Positions 19,511 through 29,326 are shown, counted from the stretch's first letter. The stretch: 64,000 bases of DNA from CAVXHQ01 sp963789535 (GCA_963789535.1 CAWBKU010000003.1:62001-126000), one strand, 5' to 3'. A program made the numbers and translations. The notes: generated by a model not told the origin, from the sequence alone.

Positions 19511-20095
19511 ATGGCGCTGCCTGACCTCTTCATCCTGCGCCATGGCGAGACCGAGTGGAACCGCGAGGGCCGCTATCAGGGCTGGCTCGACTCGCCGCTG
19601 ACAGCGCGCGGCGAGGATCAGGCACGCCGGATGGGCGCGCATCTGGCGCACCTCGGCATCGGTGCCGCGACCCACGCGATCCGCGTCAGTCCGGCAGGCC
19701 GCGCGCAGGCGACCGCGCGCCTCGCGTTCGCGCAGGCGGCGTGGACGACGCTGGACGATCTGCGTGAGATCGGGATGGGCGACTGGTCGGGGGCGACGCG
19801 GGCCGACCTCGTGGCGCGTGGTGCACTCGCCGAGGGAGCCGGGATGCTCGACCTCTATGCCACCGTGCCGGGCGGCGAGAGTTTCGATGGCCTCTGGGAG
19901 CGGGCAGGGCGCGTTCTGGCCGCGATCTCGGGGCCGACGATCCTGGTGACGCATGGCATCACCTCGCGGTTCCTGCGCACCCGAGCGTTGGGACTGTCCC
20001 TCGATCGGCTCGCCGAGGCAGAGGGCGGGCAGGGCGTCATCTTTCGGCTGACGCAGGGCCGGTGCGAACGGATCGAGCCCCCCGGCGAGTTCTGA
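19511..20095 (+). CDS. Histidine phosphatase family protein
   Basis: A 194-residue phosphoglycerate-mutase-like phosphatase. The N-terminal LRHGETEWNREGRYQG carries the phosphorylated histidine (residue 10), followed by DSPLTARGEDQA. The C-terminal VTHGITSRFLR supplies the second histidine. Glu in the LREIGMGDW segment fits the proton donor of the family. The substrate could be a phosphosugar or nucleotide; it is not a classical glycolytic mutase by length. ATG 19511 is chosen because homology starts there. It lies between two tRNA-Val genes. Confidence 0.88.
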   Translation: MALPDLFILRHGETEWNREGRYQGWLDSPLTARGEDQARRMGAHLAHLGIGAATHAIRVSPAGRAQATARLAFAQAAWTTLDDLREIGMGDWSGATRADLVARGALAEGAGMLDLYATVPGGESFDGLWERAGRVLAAISGPTILVTHGITSRFLRTRALGLSLDRLAEAEGGQGVIFRLTQGRCERIEPPGEF

Positions 20096-20110
20096 GGCCC
20101 GGCCTTTGGC

Positions 20111-20139
20111 TTGTCAGGGCATCGTCGGCGCGGTATGGC
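20111..20139 (+). promoter_or_regulatory. Promoter of tRNA-Val(TAC)
   Basis: TTGTCA (20111-20116), 17-bp spacer, TATGGC (20134-20139), 22 bp before the mature tRNA end. Confidence 0.7.
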
Positions 20140-20161
20140 CCGCCTGCACCTCCGGGTGCCG

Positions 20162-20237
20162 GGGTCGTTAGCTCAGTTGGTAGAGCGTCTCGTTTACACC
20201 GAGAATGTCGGCGGTTCGAGCCCGTCACGACCCACCA
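20162..20237 (+). tRNA. tRNA-Val (anticodon TAC)
   Basis: A 76-nt cloverleaf with acceptor GGGTCGT/ACGACCC, anticodon stem TCTCG/CGAGA around TTTACAC (anticodon TAC, reading GUA and, with modification, other GUN codons), T-loop TTCGAGC and encoded CCA. It is a second valine isoacceptor within 1 kb of the first. Confidence 0.95.
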
Positions 20238-20358
20238 GCCCATCGCAAGACCGCCGCCCGGATGTCTCCTGTCCCTCTCACCCGGTTTCGCGCCCGGCCC
20301 CCCCCGTCGCCGCAGACGCGCGGCTTGCAAATTTCCGCGCCACCGCCGCCTTTCGCGC

Positions 20359-20387
20359 TTGACCACCCCCGCGCGCGACCCTAAGAC
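20359..20387 (+). promoter_or_regulatory. Promoter of tRNA-Asp
   Basis: TTGACC (20359-20364), 17-bp spacer, TAAGAC (20382-20387), 11 bp before the mature tRNA. Confidence 0.78.
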
Positions 20388-20398
20388 GCCCCTCACGC

Positions 20399-20475
20399 GC
20401 GGTTGTAGCTCAGTTGGTTAGAGTACCGGCCTGTCACGCCGGGGGTCGCGGGTTCGAGCCCCGTCAACCGCGCCA
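20399..20475 (+). tRNA. tRNA-Asp (anticodon GTC)
   Basis: A 77-nt cloverleaf with acceptor GCGGTTG/CAACCGC, anticodon stem CCGGC/GCCGG around CTGTCAC (anticodon GTC), T-loop TTCGAGC, discriminator G and encoded CCA. The GUC anticodon makes it a substrate for queuosine, whose enzymes Tgt and QueA are encoded in this window. Confidence 0.95.
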
Positions 20476-20521
20476 CTTTTCCCTCCCTTCGACAGAAGAC
20501 GCCCCCCCGGGGGCGGCTCCG

Positions 20522-21905
20522 TCATGTCCGCGACAGCCTGTCGAGCACCCGCGCCCAGCTTCGGATACCCTTGTGGAACGATTCCAGCGCGTATTTCTCG
20601 TTGGGGCTATGGATCAGGTCGTCGTCGCGGCCAAAGCCGATGAGCATCGCGTCCATGCCGACGTAGTCCTTGAAATAGCCCGCGATCGGGATCGACCCGC
20701 CCGATCCGATGAAGGCGGCGGGGCGGGGCCATTCGTCCGAGAGGGCGGCGCGCGCCTGCTCGAACATCGGGTTGTCGGTCGACATCACCGACGCGGGTCC
20801 GGCGCCGTGGCCGTGGAACGTCGCGGTGCAGTCGGCGGGCAGCATGCCCTCGACCATGGCGCGGAAGTTCTCGCGGATGCTTGTGCGGATCCTGCGTGCC
20901 GACGAGGCGGAACGAGATCTTGGCGCTGGCCCTGGCGGGCAGCACCGTCTTGAACCCCTTGCCGGTATAACCGCCGGTGATCCCGTTCACCTCGCAGGTC
21001 GGGCGCGACCAGATCATCTCGAGGACCGAGCGTCCCGCCTCGCCCGCCGGCACCGACAGGCCGACGTCACCGAGGAAGGCCCCGGCGTCGAAGCCCAGAT
21101 CCTCCCATTGGGCGCGCATCTCGTTCGAGAGTTCGGGCACGCCGTCGTAGAAACCGGGAACCGTCACGCGCCCGTCCGCGTCGTGCAGCGCCGCGATGAT
21201 CCGCGCCAGCACCCGCACCGGGTTGATCGCGGCCCCGCCATACATGCCCGAATGCAGGTCCATGTCGGGGCCCTGGATGGTCAGTTCCTCGCCCAGCAGA
21301 CCGCGCAGCATGGTGGTGATCGCGGGCGTCTCTTCGTCGAAGAGGCCGGTGTCGCAGATCAGCGCCATGTCGGCGCGCAATTCGTCGGCATTCTCTTGCA
21401 GGAACGGGATCAGCGAGGGTGAGCCGCTCTCTTCCTCGCCCTCGAAGAAGATCGTCAGGTGCGCGGGCAGGGCGCCGTGCACCGCCTTCCACGCGCGGCA
21501 TGCCTCGACAAACGTCATGAGCTGCCCCTTGTCGTCCGAGGTGCCGCGCCCGCGGATGACGCGGCCCTTTGGCGTGTCCTGCACCTGCGGATCGAACGGG
21601 TCGCGGTCCCACAGGTCGAGGGGGTCGACGGGTTGCACGTCGTAGTGGCCATAAAAGAGGAGATGCGGGCCGGGGCCGTCGGCATGGCCCACGACCATCG
21701 GATGCCCCGGCGTCGCCCGCTTGTCCGCGTCGAAGCCGATGGAGGCGAGATCCTCCACCAGCCAGTCGGCGGCGCGGTCGCAGTCGGCGCTGTAATCCGG
21801 GTCCGTCGAGATCGACGGGATGCGCAAGAGGCCCATCAGTCGGTCGAGGGCGGCGGGAAGGTCGGTGTCGATGCGGGCGAGGACGGGGTCGAGGCGGTCG
21901 GACAT
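20522..21905 (-). pseudogene. M20-family dipeptidase, frameshifted
   Basis: A zinc peptidase of the M20 dipeptidase group. The first 342 codons from ATG 21905 hold the metal and catalytic blocks LLFYGHYDVQPVDP, GRGTSDDKGQ and FFEGEEESGSPSL. At about 20879 an extra base (C on the coding strand, within AAGCATCCG) shifts the frame. Without it DPHKIRENFRAMVEGM continues smoothly to the true C-terminus (IGSGGSIPIAGYF, last metal ligand region HSPNEKY) ending at 20522. The repaired length of 460 is normal. Either a real inactivating mutation or a base-call error; the rest of the gene shows no decay. Confidence 0.85.
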
Positions 21906-22121
21906 GGGGGTCTCCGGGTCGGAATTGCGTTCGGCGATCAGCGTAGGCGCGTGGTGTCCGAACGTCGAGGCGGTGTCATGCGCGGTGCGGCCATCGCCTG
22001 CGCCGGCCGCCCGCGTCGTTTTGTGCCACTTGTCGGGCACGCCGGTGGACTATATGCCCCTCAAAGGTTGCCGACACCCACGATGCGCGATCCGGACGAA
22101 CAGACGACGAGGACCGGCCCA

Positions 22122-23345
22122 GTGGACTATGACTCAGCGCTCGATGGCGCCCTGAACACCCTGCACGCCGAAGGCCGCTACCGGACCTTCATCGACATCG
22201 CCCGCCGCAAGGGGCATTTCCCGCATGCCACCTGGTCCCGCCCAGATGGAACCGAAACACCGGTAACGGTCTGGTGCGGCAACGATTACCTCGGGATGGG
22301 CCAGCATCCGGTCGTCCTGTCGGCGATGCACGACGCGCTCGACGCGGTCGGCGCAGGGTCCGGCGGCACCCGCAACATCTCGGGCACGACCATCTATCAC
22401 AAGCGGCTCGAGGCGGAACTCGCAGACCTGCACGGCAAGGAGGCCGCGCTCCTGTTCACCAGCGCCTATATCGCCAACGACGCCACGCTGAGCACGCTGC
22501 CGAAACTGTTTCCCGGCCTCATCATCTATTCCGACAGCCTCAACCACGCCAGCATGATCGAGGGCGTGCGCCGCAACGGCGGGGCCAAGCGGATATTCCG
22601 GCACAACGACGTCGGCCACCTGCGGGAGTTGCTGGAAGCCGACGATCCCGCAGCACCCAAGCTCATCGCCTTCGAGAGCGTCTATTCGATGGACGGCGAT
22701 TTCGGCCCGATCGGAGCGTTCTGCGATCTGGCCGAGGAATTCGGCGCGCTGACCTACCTCGACGAGGTGCATGCGGTGGGCATGTACGGCCCGCGCGGCG
22801 GCGGTGTGGCCGAACGCGACCGCCTCGGGCACCGCATCGACATCGTCAACGGCACGCTGGGCAAGGCGTTCGGCGTGATGGGCGGCTATATCGCGACCTC
22901 TGCAAAGATGGCCGACGCCGTGCGCTCCTATGCGCCGGGGTTCATCTTCACCACCTCGCTGCCGCCCGCCGTCGCCGCGGGTGCCGCCGCCAGCGTCGCG
23001 CACCTGAAGGCGGACGGCACCCTCCGCGCCCGCCACCAGACACAGGCGGCGATCCTCAAGCTGCGGCTCAAGGGCCTCGGCCTGCCGATCATCGACCATG
23101 GCAGCCATATCGTGCCGCTGATCGTGGGCGATCCCAAACATACCAAGAAGTTGTCGGACATGCTTTTGACCGAGCATGGAATCTACGTCCAGCCGATCAA
23201 TTATCCGACCGTCCCCAAGGGGACCGAACGGTTGCGCTTTACCCCCTCTCCCGTGCACGGACCGCGCGAAATGGATGCTCTGGTCGCTGCATTGGACGCG
23301 CTCTGGTCGCATTGTGCGCTGAATCGCGCTGATCTCGCCGGATGA
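22122..23345 (+). CDS. hemA: 5-aminolevulinate synthase
   Basis: Condenses glycine and succinyl-CoA to 5-aminolevulinate, the C4 route to tetrapyrroles, and so also feeds the cobalamin genes in this window. The 407-residue protein has LHAEGRYRTFIDI near residue 14, the glycine-rich GAGSGGTRNISGT, and the PLP Lys248 in NGTLGKAFG. GTG 22122 is chosen because DYDSALDGAL matches the family N-terminus and GAGGA lies 10-14 nt upstream; ATG 22083 in frame is the alternative. A possible promoter (TTGTCG at 22030, TATGCC at 22053) lies before it. Confidence 0.95.
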   Translation: MDYDSALDGALNTLHAEGRYRTFIDIARRKGHFPHATWSRPDGTETPVTVWCGNDYLGMGQHPVVLSAMHDALDAVGAGSGGTRNISGTTIYHKRLEAELADLHGKEAALLFTSAYIANDATLSTLPKLFPGLIIYSDSLNHASMIEGVRRNGGAKRIFRHNDVGHLRELLEADDPAAPKLIAFESVYSMDGDFGPIGAFCDLAEEFGALTYLDEVHAVGMYGPRGGGVAERDRLGHRIDIVNGTLGKAFGVMGGYIATSAKMADAVRSYAPGFIFTTSLPPAVAAGAAASVAHLKADGTLRARHQTQAAILKLRLKGLGLPIIDHGSHIVPLIVGDPKHTKKLSDMLLTEHGIYVQPINYPTVPKGTERLRFTPSPVHGPREMDALVAALDALWSHCALNRADLAG

Positions 23346-23456
23346 GTTTTTTCTGCCCGTGCACAAGTTCTTGTGTTATGTTAGCCGAAATACAGAGATT
23401 CTGGTGTCATCGAATCGCACACAGGGTCCGGCGGGACGGGCAAACGGGACAACTCC

Positions 23457-24758
23457 ATGATTGGACGCAGCTTTAGACGTGCCAAGACGGCGCAGGCGCC
23501 AGAGGCAGAGCCGATGGGCTTCGATGCCTTCGAGCTGCGCCTCGGAGATGTCATGCGCGGCGAGCGGGCGACCCTGGGCAAGAGCCTGCTGGACGTGCAG
23601 CGCGAGCTGAAGATCAAGGCCGCCTATATCGCCGCCATCGAGAATGCGGACCCCTCCGCCTTCGACACGCCGGGGTTCATCGCGGGCTATGTCCGGTCCT
23701 ATGCGCGCTATCTCAACATGGACGCCGACTGGGCGTTCGAGACGTTCTGCGCCGAAAGCGGCTTTGCCACGGCACACGGCATGTCCGCCGCCGCCTCGAC
23801 GGTCAAGGCCGCGCGCGAAGAGCGCGAGAACCGCAACACCCTCGGGCGCGATATCTTTTCGGGGTCGGCCACGCCCTTCGTGCCGGCCGGAGAGCGGATT
23901 TTCTCGGGCGTAGAGCCGCGCGCGATCGGTTCCATCCTCGTGCTCGTCGCGCTGATCGGCGGCCTCGGCTACGGCGGCTATTCGGTCCTTCAGGAGGTGC
24001 AGCGCGTTCAGCTCGCCCCCGTCGAGCAGGCGCCGACCGTCATTTCCAACATCGACCCGCTCGCCGGATCGACCCAGCCCGATACCGTGACGCAAGGCCA
24101 GGCCTCCGCCGTCGTCCTGCCGTCCGCCGAGGCGCTCGACCGTCTCTACCGCCCGCAGGCCCTCGAGGTGCCGGTGCTGGTCGCGCGCGACGGTCCGATC
24201 GTGACGCTCGACCGCAGCGGTGCGGGGGTGCTGGGCACTGTCGATCCGGTGCTTGCCGCGCAGGGCCCGATCTCCGGACCGGACGCTGCGGGCGTCGACG
24301 AAGCCGTCGCTGCCGCCCTGACCGCAGAGACCTACGGCCCTGTCGGGCCCGGCGGCCCTGTCGTCCGCGTCACCGAGGGACCGATGCCGGAGCTGGCCAT
24401 CGTCGCCGTCCGCGAGGCCTGGGTGCGGGTCCGCGCCGCCGATGGTACGACCCTCTACGAGGCGACGATGCAGCCCGGCGAGAGCTATGTCGTCCCGCCC
24501 CTCGAAGAGGCGGCGTCCCTGCGCGTCGGCGAGAGCGGGGCGATCTATTTTGCGGTGAACGGCACGCCGTATGGCCCCGCCGGCGAGAGGGGTACGGTCT
24601 CGACCGTCGCCCTCGACACCGCGTCCCTGACTCAGGCCTATGTCGTGGCCGATCTCGCCACCGACGCGGCACTTGCGCAAATCGTCAATGTCGCCGAACT
24701 GACGCCCGCCGACTTCGACGCCGCCGTCGTACCTGCGGTGCTGCCCGCCGTCGAGTAA
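23457..24758 (+). CDS. RodZ-like protein (HTH, membrane helix, DUF4115)
   Basis: A 433-residue bitopic membrane protein. Residues 23-110 form the cytoplasmic helix-turn-helix domain that in RodZ contacts MreB (LGDVMRGERATLGKSLLDVQ, GFIAGYVRSYARYLNMD). A membrane segment lies at about 160-178 (IGSILVLVALIGGLGYGGY). A long Ala/Pro/Val-rich periplasmic linker leads to a C-terminal DUF4115 domain (RAADGTTLYEATMQPGESY, residues 325-400). The likely role is rod-shape maintenance with the elongasome. It lies between hemA and ispG, all on the plus strand. Confidence 0.85.
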   Translation: MIGRSFRRAKTAQAPEAEPMGFDAFELRLGDVMRGERATLGKSLLDVQRELKIKAAYIAAIENADPSAFDTPGFIAGYVRSYARYLNMDADWAFETFCAESGFATAHGMSAAASTVKAAREERENRNTLGRDIFSGSATPFVPAGERIFSGVEPRAIGSILVLVALIGGLGYGGYSVLQEVQRVQLAPVEQAPTVISNIDPLAGSTQPDTVTQGQASAVVLPSAEALDRLYRPQALEVPVLVARDGPIVTLDRSGAGVLGTVDPVLAAQGPISGPDAAGVDEAVAAALTAETYGPVGPGGPVVRVTEGPMPELAIVAVREAWVRVRAADGTTLYEATMQPGESYVVPPLEEAASLRVGESGAIYFAVNGTPYGPAGERGTVSTVALDTASLTQAYVVADLATDAALAQIVNVAELTPADFDAAVVPAVLPAVE

Positions 24759-24832
24759 TCCGCGCGACCACCCGCCGGGGCCGTCCATCGGAGCGGCCTC
24801 TTGCGTTTGCGGGCCTGCGACGGTCCCGCGCC

Positions 24833-24861
24833 TTGTGGCAGGTGGCCGGGCGCCTTAGGTT
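24833..24861 (+). promoter_or_regulatory. Promoter of ispG
   Basis: TTGTGG (24833-24838), 17-bp spacer, TAGGTT (24856-24861), 27 bp before ATG 24889. Confidence 0.55.
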
Positions 24862-24888
24862 CCGGGCAGGACCAGAGCGAGGCTTTCC

Positions 24889-26016
24889 ATGTCGCACAAC
24901 CCGATCCGCCCCTGGCGCAACATCGAACGTCGCAAGAGCCGTCAGATCATGGTGGGCAACGTCCCCGTGGGCGGCGACGCGCCGATCACCGTGCAGACGA
25001 TGACCAACACGCTGACCACGGACGTGAAGGCGACGGTCGCGCAGATCGACGCCGCGACCGAGGCGGGCGCCGACATCGTCCGCGTCTCGGTCCCCGACGA
25101 GGCCTCGGCCAAGGCGCTGCGCGAGATCGTGCGCGAGGTGCGCGTGCCGATCGTCGCCGACATCCATTTCCACTACAGACGCGGGATCGAGGCCGCCGAG
25201 GCGGGCGCCGCCTGCCTGCGGATCAATCCGGGCAACATCGGCGACGCGCGCCGCGTCCGCGAGGTGATCGCCGCCGCCCGCGACCACGGCTGTTCGATGC
25301 GGATCGGCGTCAACGCCGGGTCGCTGGAGCGGCACCTCCTCGAGAAATACGGCGAACCGACGCCCGACGCGATGGTCGAGAGCGGTCTGGAGCATATCCG
25401 CATCCTTCAGGACAACGATTTCCACGAATTCAAGATCTCGTGCAAGGCGTCGGACGTGTTCATGGCGGCGGCGGCCTATCAGATGCTCGCCGAGGCGACC
25501 GACGCGCCGATCCACCTCGGGATCACCGAGGCGGGGGGCCTCATTTCGGGCACCGTGAAATCGGCCATCGGCATGGGCAACCTGCTTTGGATGGGCATCG
25601 GCGACACGATCCGCGTCAGCCTGAGTGCCGATCCGGTCGAGGAGGTGAAGATGGGGTTCGAGATCCTCAAGTCCCTCGGCCTGAGGCATCGCGGCGTCAA
25701 CATCATCTCGTGCCCCTCCTGCGCGCGGCAGGGGTTCGACGTCATCAGGACGGTGGAGGCCCTCGAAAAGCGGCTGGAACACATCAAGACGCCGATGTCG
25801 CTGTCGATCATCGGCTGCGTCGTGAACGGCCCCGGCGAGGCGCTGATGACCGACGTCGGGTTCACCGGCGGCGGCGCGGGCAGCGGCATGGTCTATCTCG
25901 CGGGCAAGCAGAGCCACAAGCTCGGCAACGAGGCGATGATCGAGCATATCGTCGAACAGGTGGAGAGGAAGGCGGCAGAGATCGAGGCGGCTTCGGTCGA
26001 AACCGAAACCGTCTGA
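24889..26016 (+). CDS. ispG: 4-hydroxy-3-methylbut-2-enyl diphosphate synthase
   Basis: The [4Fe-4S] enzyme of the MEP isoprenoid pathway converting MEcPP to HMBPP. The 375-residue protein has VQTMTNTLTTDV at the start, VADIHFHYRRG near residue 88 and the cluster cysteines in ISCPSCARQGFD (near 270) and IIGCVVNGPGEA (near 306). ATG 24889 fits the usual N-terminus (RKSRQIMVGNVPVGGDAPI). The next gene converges with a 3-bp gap. Fe-S carriers at 8-12 kb could supply its cluster. Confidence 0.96.
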   Translation: MSHNPIRPWRNIERRKSRQIMVGNVPVGGDAPITVQTMTNTLTTDVKATVAQIDAATEAGADIVRVSVPDEASAKALREIVREVRVPIVADIHFHYRRGIEAAEAGAACLRINPGNIGDARRVREVIAAARDHGCSMRIGVNAGSLERHLLEKYGEPTPDAMVESGLEHIRILQDNDFHEFKISCKASDVFMAAAAYQMLAEATDAPIHLGITEAGGLISGTVKSAIGMGNLLWMGIGDTIRVSLSADPVEEVKMGFEILKSLGLRHRGVNIISCPSCARQGFDVIRTVEALEKRLEHIKTPMSLSIIGCVVNGPGEALMTDVGFTGGGAGSGMVYLAGKQSHKLGNEAMIEHIVEQVERKAAEIEAASVETETV

Positions 26017-26019
26017 GGT

Positions 26020-26769
26020 TCAGCCCTCGGCGCGCAGCCCCTCGACGATGTATTCCATCTGTTGCAGCGGCACGTAGCCGCGCAGCATCTGGTCGCCCAT
26101 CACGAAGGTCGGCGTGCCGGTGATCGCCAGGGCCTGCGCGAGGGCCGCGGTATCGGCAATCACCTGCGCCACCGCATCGCTCTGCGATTCGTCGAGGATG
26201 GCGCGGCCGTCGAGGCCGAGGCCCTCCGCCAGACGCAACAGCGTCGGTTCGGTAATGTCGCCTTCGAGCGTCATCAGCGCGTCGTGGACGGACTTGTAGG
26301 CGTCGTCGCCCGCGACGATCTTGGTGGCGATGGCGAACTGCGCTCCAAGCTCGGATTGCGGTCCGAGGATCGGGAATTCCTTGACGACGAAGCGGATGTT
26401 TCCGTCGGTCCCGATCAGCTCCTCGACCTCGGCAAAGGCGCGGCGGCAATAGCTGCACCGATAGTCCATGAATTCGACGATCACGACATCGCCCTCGAGG
26501 TTTCCCCCGGCCCAGGACACGCCGTCATCCTGCAACGCCGCCAGGTTCGCCTGCGCCAGCGCCACGTCGGCGTTCGCCTGCGCCGCCCGGTCGCGGCCCT
26601 CGAGGACGCCGATCGCCTCCATCAGCACCTCGGGGTTGTCGAGCAGATAAGCCCGCACCTCGGCCCGGAACGCCTCGCGCTCGGCATCGGTCATCTCTTG
26701 GGCCTGCGCCATGGGCGCAAGGGTGGCGAAGGCAAATGCGGCGGCTGCGGCGGTTCTGAGGAACGACAT
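26020..26769 (-). CDS. DsbA-family periplasmic thiol oxidoreductase
   Basis: A 249-residue exported thioredoxin-fold protein. Residues 1-23 are a Sec signal (FLRTAAAAAFAFATLAPMAQAQ). A helical region with a DUF-like DNPEVLMEAIGVLE segment precedes the DsbA fold, with CSYC as redox site near residue 105 (VEFMDYRCSYCRRAF). The cis-proline loop ITGTPTFVMGD lies near residue 216. It resembles Com1/DsbA-like proteins of alphaproteobacteria that oxidise or reduce envelope proteins. A 17-bp-spaced promoter lies just upstream. Confidence 0.9.
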   Translation of the reverse strand: MSFLRTAAAAAFAFATLAPMAQAQEMTDAEREAFRAEVRAYLLDNPEVLMEAIGVLEGRDRAAQANADVALAQANLAALQDDGVSWAGGNLEGDVVIVEFMDYRCSYCRRAFAEVEELIGTDGNIRFVVKEFPILGPQSELGAQFAIATKIVAGDDAYKSVHDALMTLEGDITEPTLLRLAEGLGLDGRAILDESQSDAVAQVIADTAALAQALAITGTPTFVMGDQMLRGYVPLQQMEYIVEGLRAEG

Positions 26770-26799
26770 GAGGGTCTCCGGACGGAAATTCGCACGCGG

Positions 26800-26828
26800 C
26801 TTAGACCATGCTGCCCGTAGGTTGCCAA
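26800..26828 (-). promoter_or_regulatory. Promoter of the DsbA-like gene
   Basis: On the minus strand TTGGCA (26828-26823), 17-bp spacer, TCTAAG (26805-26800), 30 bp before ATG 26769. Confidence 0.5.
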
Positions 26829-26859
26829 GGCGGCATTGCCTCGGACGGTGGTGACAGGC

Positions 26860-28038
26860 ATGAAGATGCGCAACGATAGGGACGGGACCGTGCAGCGATC
26901 AAGACGAAGCGAGGTCGATCCCTTTATCGTGATGGACGTGATGGAAGCGGCGCGTGCCGAAGAGGCCGCAGGGCGCCGCATCGTTCACATGGAGGTCGGC
27001 CAGCCCGGCACCGGCGCGCCGAAAGGGGCACTGGCGCGGCTCGCCGCCGATCTGGGACAGGGGCCGCTGGGGTATACCGTCGGGCTCGGCCTGCCCGAAC
27101 TGCGGGCGCGCATCGCGCGCCACTACGGCGAGTGCTATGGCGTCGACCTCGACCCCGCCCGCGTGGTGGTGACATCGGGCGCCTCGGGCGGCTTCATCCT
27201 CGCGTTCACAGCTCTCTTCGATGCGGGTGCCCGCGTCGGTCTCGGCCTGCCGTGCTATCCCTCCTATCGCCAGATCCTCAAAGCGTTGAGCCTCGTGCCG
27301 GTCGGCATCCGCACCGATGCCGCGACGCGGTTCCAGCCGGGGCCGCGCGACGTCGGCGGTCTCGACGGCCTGATCGTCGCCTCGCCCGCCAATCCGACCG
27401 GCTCGATGCTCGACGCCCGCGCGCTCGCCATGCTGGCCGAGGCCTGCGAGGCGGCGGGGGCGGCATTCATCTCGGACGAGATCTATCACGGGCTGAGTTA
27501 CGGTCCCCGCGCCACCTCGGCCCTCGAAGTGACCGAGGACGTCTATGTGGTGAACTCGTTCTCCAAGTATTTCTCGATGACCGGCTGGCGTGTCGGCTGG
27601 ATGGTGGTGCCGCCGGATCACGTGCGGACCATCGAGCGGCTGGCGCAGAACCTGTTCATCTGCGCGCCGCACGCCTCGCAGCGGCTGGCGCTGCATGCGT
27701 TCGACTGTCGTGAGGAGCTGGAGGCGAATGTGGCGGTCTATGCGGCCAACCGCGCGGTGCTCTGCGCCGCCCTCGACCGCGCCGGCCTCGGCGTGATGGC
27801 GCCGCCGGACGGGGCATTCTATGTCTACGCCGACGTGAGCGCGCAGACGCCGGACGCCCGCGACTGGACCGCGCGGCTGCTGCGCGAGGCCGGGGTCGCG
27901 GCAACGCCGGGCATCGACTTCGACCCCGAGGAGGGGCACGGATGGGTCCGGTTCTCCTATGCGGGATCCGCGGCGGAGATCGCCGAAGGGGCGGCGCGGA
28001 TCGAGGGATTCATGGCGCAATCGGAGCATCGGCCATGA
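26860..28038 (+). CDS. PLP-dependent class I/II aminotransferase
   Basis: A 392-residue fold-type I aminotransferase. The PLP lysine lies in VNSFSKYFSMTGWRVGWM (near residue 232), with the Asn of SPANPTGS near residue 180 and the Asp/Tyr pair SDEIYHGLSY near residue 204. It ends with an arginine block GHGWVRFSYAG that binds the substrate carboxylate. Substrate specificity is not evident. ATG 26860 is chosen; 26866 is possible and TTG 26836 unlikely. The stop overlaps the start of the amidase gene (ATGA). Confidence 0.9.
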   Translation: MKMRNDRDGTVQRSRRSEVDPFIVMDVMEAARAEEAAGRRIVHMEVGQPGTGAPKGALARLAADLGQGPLGYTVGLGLPELRARIARHYGECYGVDLDPARVVVTSGASGGFILAFTALFDAGARVGLGLPCYPSYRQILKALSLVPVGIRTDAATRFQPGPRDVGGLDGLIVASPANPTGSMLDARALAMLAEACEAAGAAFISDEIYHGLSYGPRATSALEVTEDVYVVNSFSKYFSMTGWRVGWMVVPPDHVRTIERLAQNLFICAPHASQRLALHAFDCREELEANVAVYAANRAVLCAALDRAGLGVMAPPDGAFYVYADVSAQTPDARDWTARLLREAGVAATPGIDFDPEEGHGWVRFSYAGSAAEIAEGAARIEGFMAQSEHRP

Positions 28039-29253
28039 GGGCAGTCGCGGCGGTGCTGGCCGTCTTTGCCTGCCTTGCGTCAGGTGCCGCGGCGCAGGGG
28101 TTCAGCGGCCTCGCGCGGCTCGACGCGGCGCAGAGCAGCGTGAGGAACGACGCGGATGTCCTTGAAGTGCAACTCTTTCTCTCACAGGCGGTGCCCTACC
28201 GCGTCTTCACCCTCATTGAGCCGGCGCGCCTCGTCCTCGACTTTCGCGAGGTCGATTTCCGCGGCGCCTCGCCCGAGACGATGTTGAATGCCGACGCCGC
28301 AACCGGCCTGCGGTTCGGCGCGCTGCGTCCGGGGTGGAGCCGGATGGTCGTCGATCTGGCCGCACCGATGACGATCGACGAGGCGGGCATGCGGGTGCGC
28401 GAGATCGACGGCACGGCGCAGGTTCTGGTGCGCCTCTCGCCCGCGACGCCCGAGGCATTCGCCGCGGCCAGCGGCGCGCCGCCCGATCCGGGCTGGGACA
28501 TGCTCGAGGGCCTCGACGTCACGCCGGCACCCGGCCCGTCCGAACCGGACCGGTTCGTCGTCGTCATCGACCCCGGCCACGGCGGCATCGATCCCGGCGC
28601 CCTGCGCGACGGCCGCGTCGAGGCGGACCTGATGCTGCGTCTGGCGCTCGAACTCGCCGAGGGGATCGACCGGTCGGGCGACATGACCGCCGTGCTGACC
28701 CGCGCCACCGACCTCTTCGTGCCCCTCGACGCACGCACCTCCATTGCCCGCGCCTCGGGGGCGGACGTGTTGATCTCGTTGCACGCCGATGCCCTCGAGG
28801 AGGACGCGGCGCTGGGGGCGAGCGTCTATACCCTCTCGGACGAGGCCGAGGACGGCGCGTCCGCGCGGATGGCGCAGCGCCACGAGCAGGGCGACCTTGC
28901 TGGCGGGACTGGATCTTTCGGGGCACGACGACACGGTCGCCACGATCCTGATGGACCTGGCCCGCCTCGAGACAGGCCCCGCCTCGGACCGCCTCGCCGA
29001 TGCGCTCGTCACCTCGCTGCGCGATGCGGGCGCGGTGCTGAACTCGCGGCCGCGGCGCGAGGGACCGCTGGCCGTGCTTACCGCGGCGGATTTCTCGTCG
29101 GTGCTGATCGAGGTCGGGTTCCTGTCGAGTGCGGCGGACCGCGACCGCCTCGACACGTTCGAGGGCCGCGCACCGCTGGTGGCCGGGATCGTGCAGGGGC
29201 TGCAACGCTGGCGCGCGGCAGAGGAGGCCCGCGCGCCTCTCGTCCGGCAATAG
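28035..29253 (+). pseudogene. N-acetylmuramoyl-L-alanine amidase (AmiC type), frameshifted
   Basis: Cleaves septal peptidoglycan between MurNAc and L-Ala. Residues 1-20 are a signal peptide, about 30-130 an AMIN targeting domain, and from 180 an Amidase_3 zinc domain: VVIDPGHGGIDPGA, ISLHADA. After 287 codons an extra T (28897/28898, GACCTTGCTG) moves the frame. Without it LLAGLDLSGHDDTVATIL continues to the catalytic Glu in SVLIEVGFLS and the stop at 29253, giving 405 residues. All motifs survive, so the lesion is either very recent or a sequence error. It is coupled to the aminotransferase and followed by PBP1A. Confidence 0.85.
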
Positions 29254-29326
29254 GACCGCTTCACGCAGAGGTGATCGGCGGGGCCGGAACGGCGGCACGA
29301 TCGCGCCGATCGGGCGCCATCGCCTT

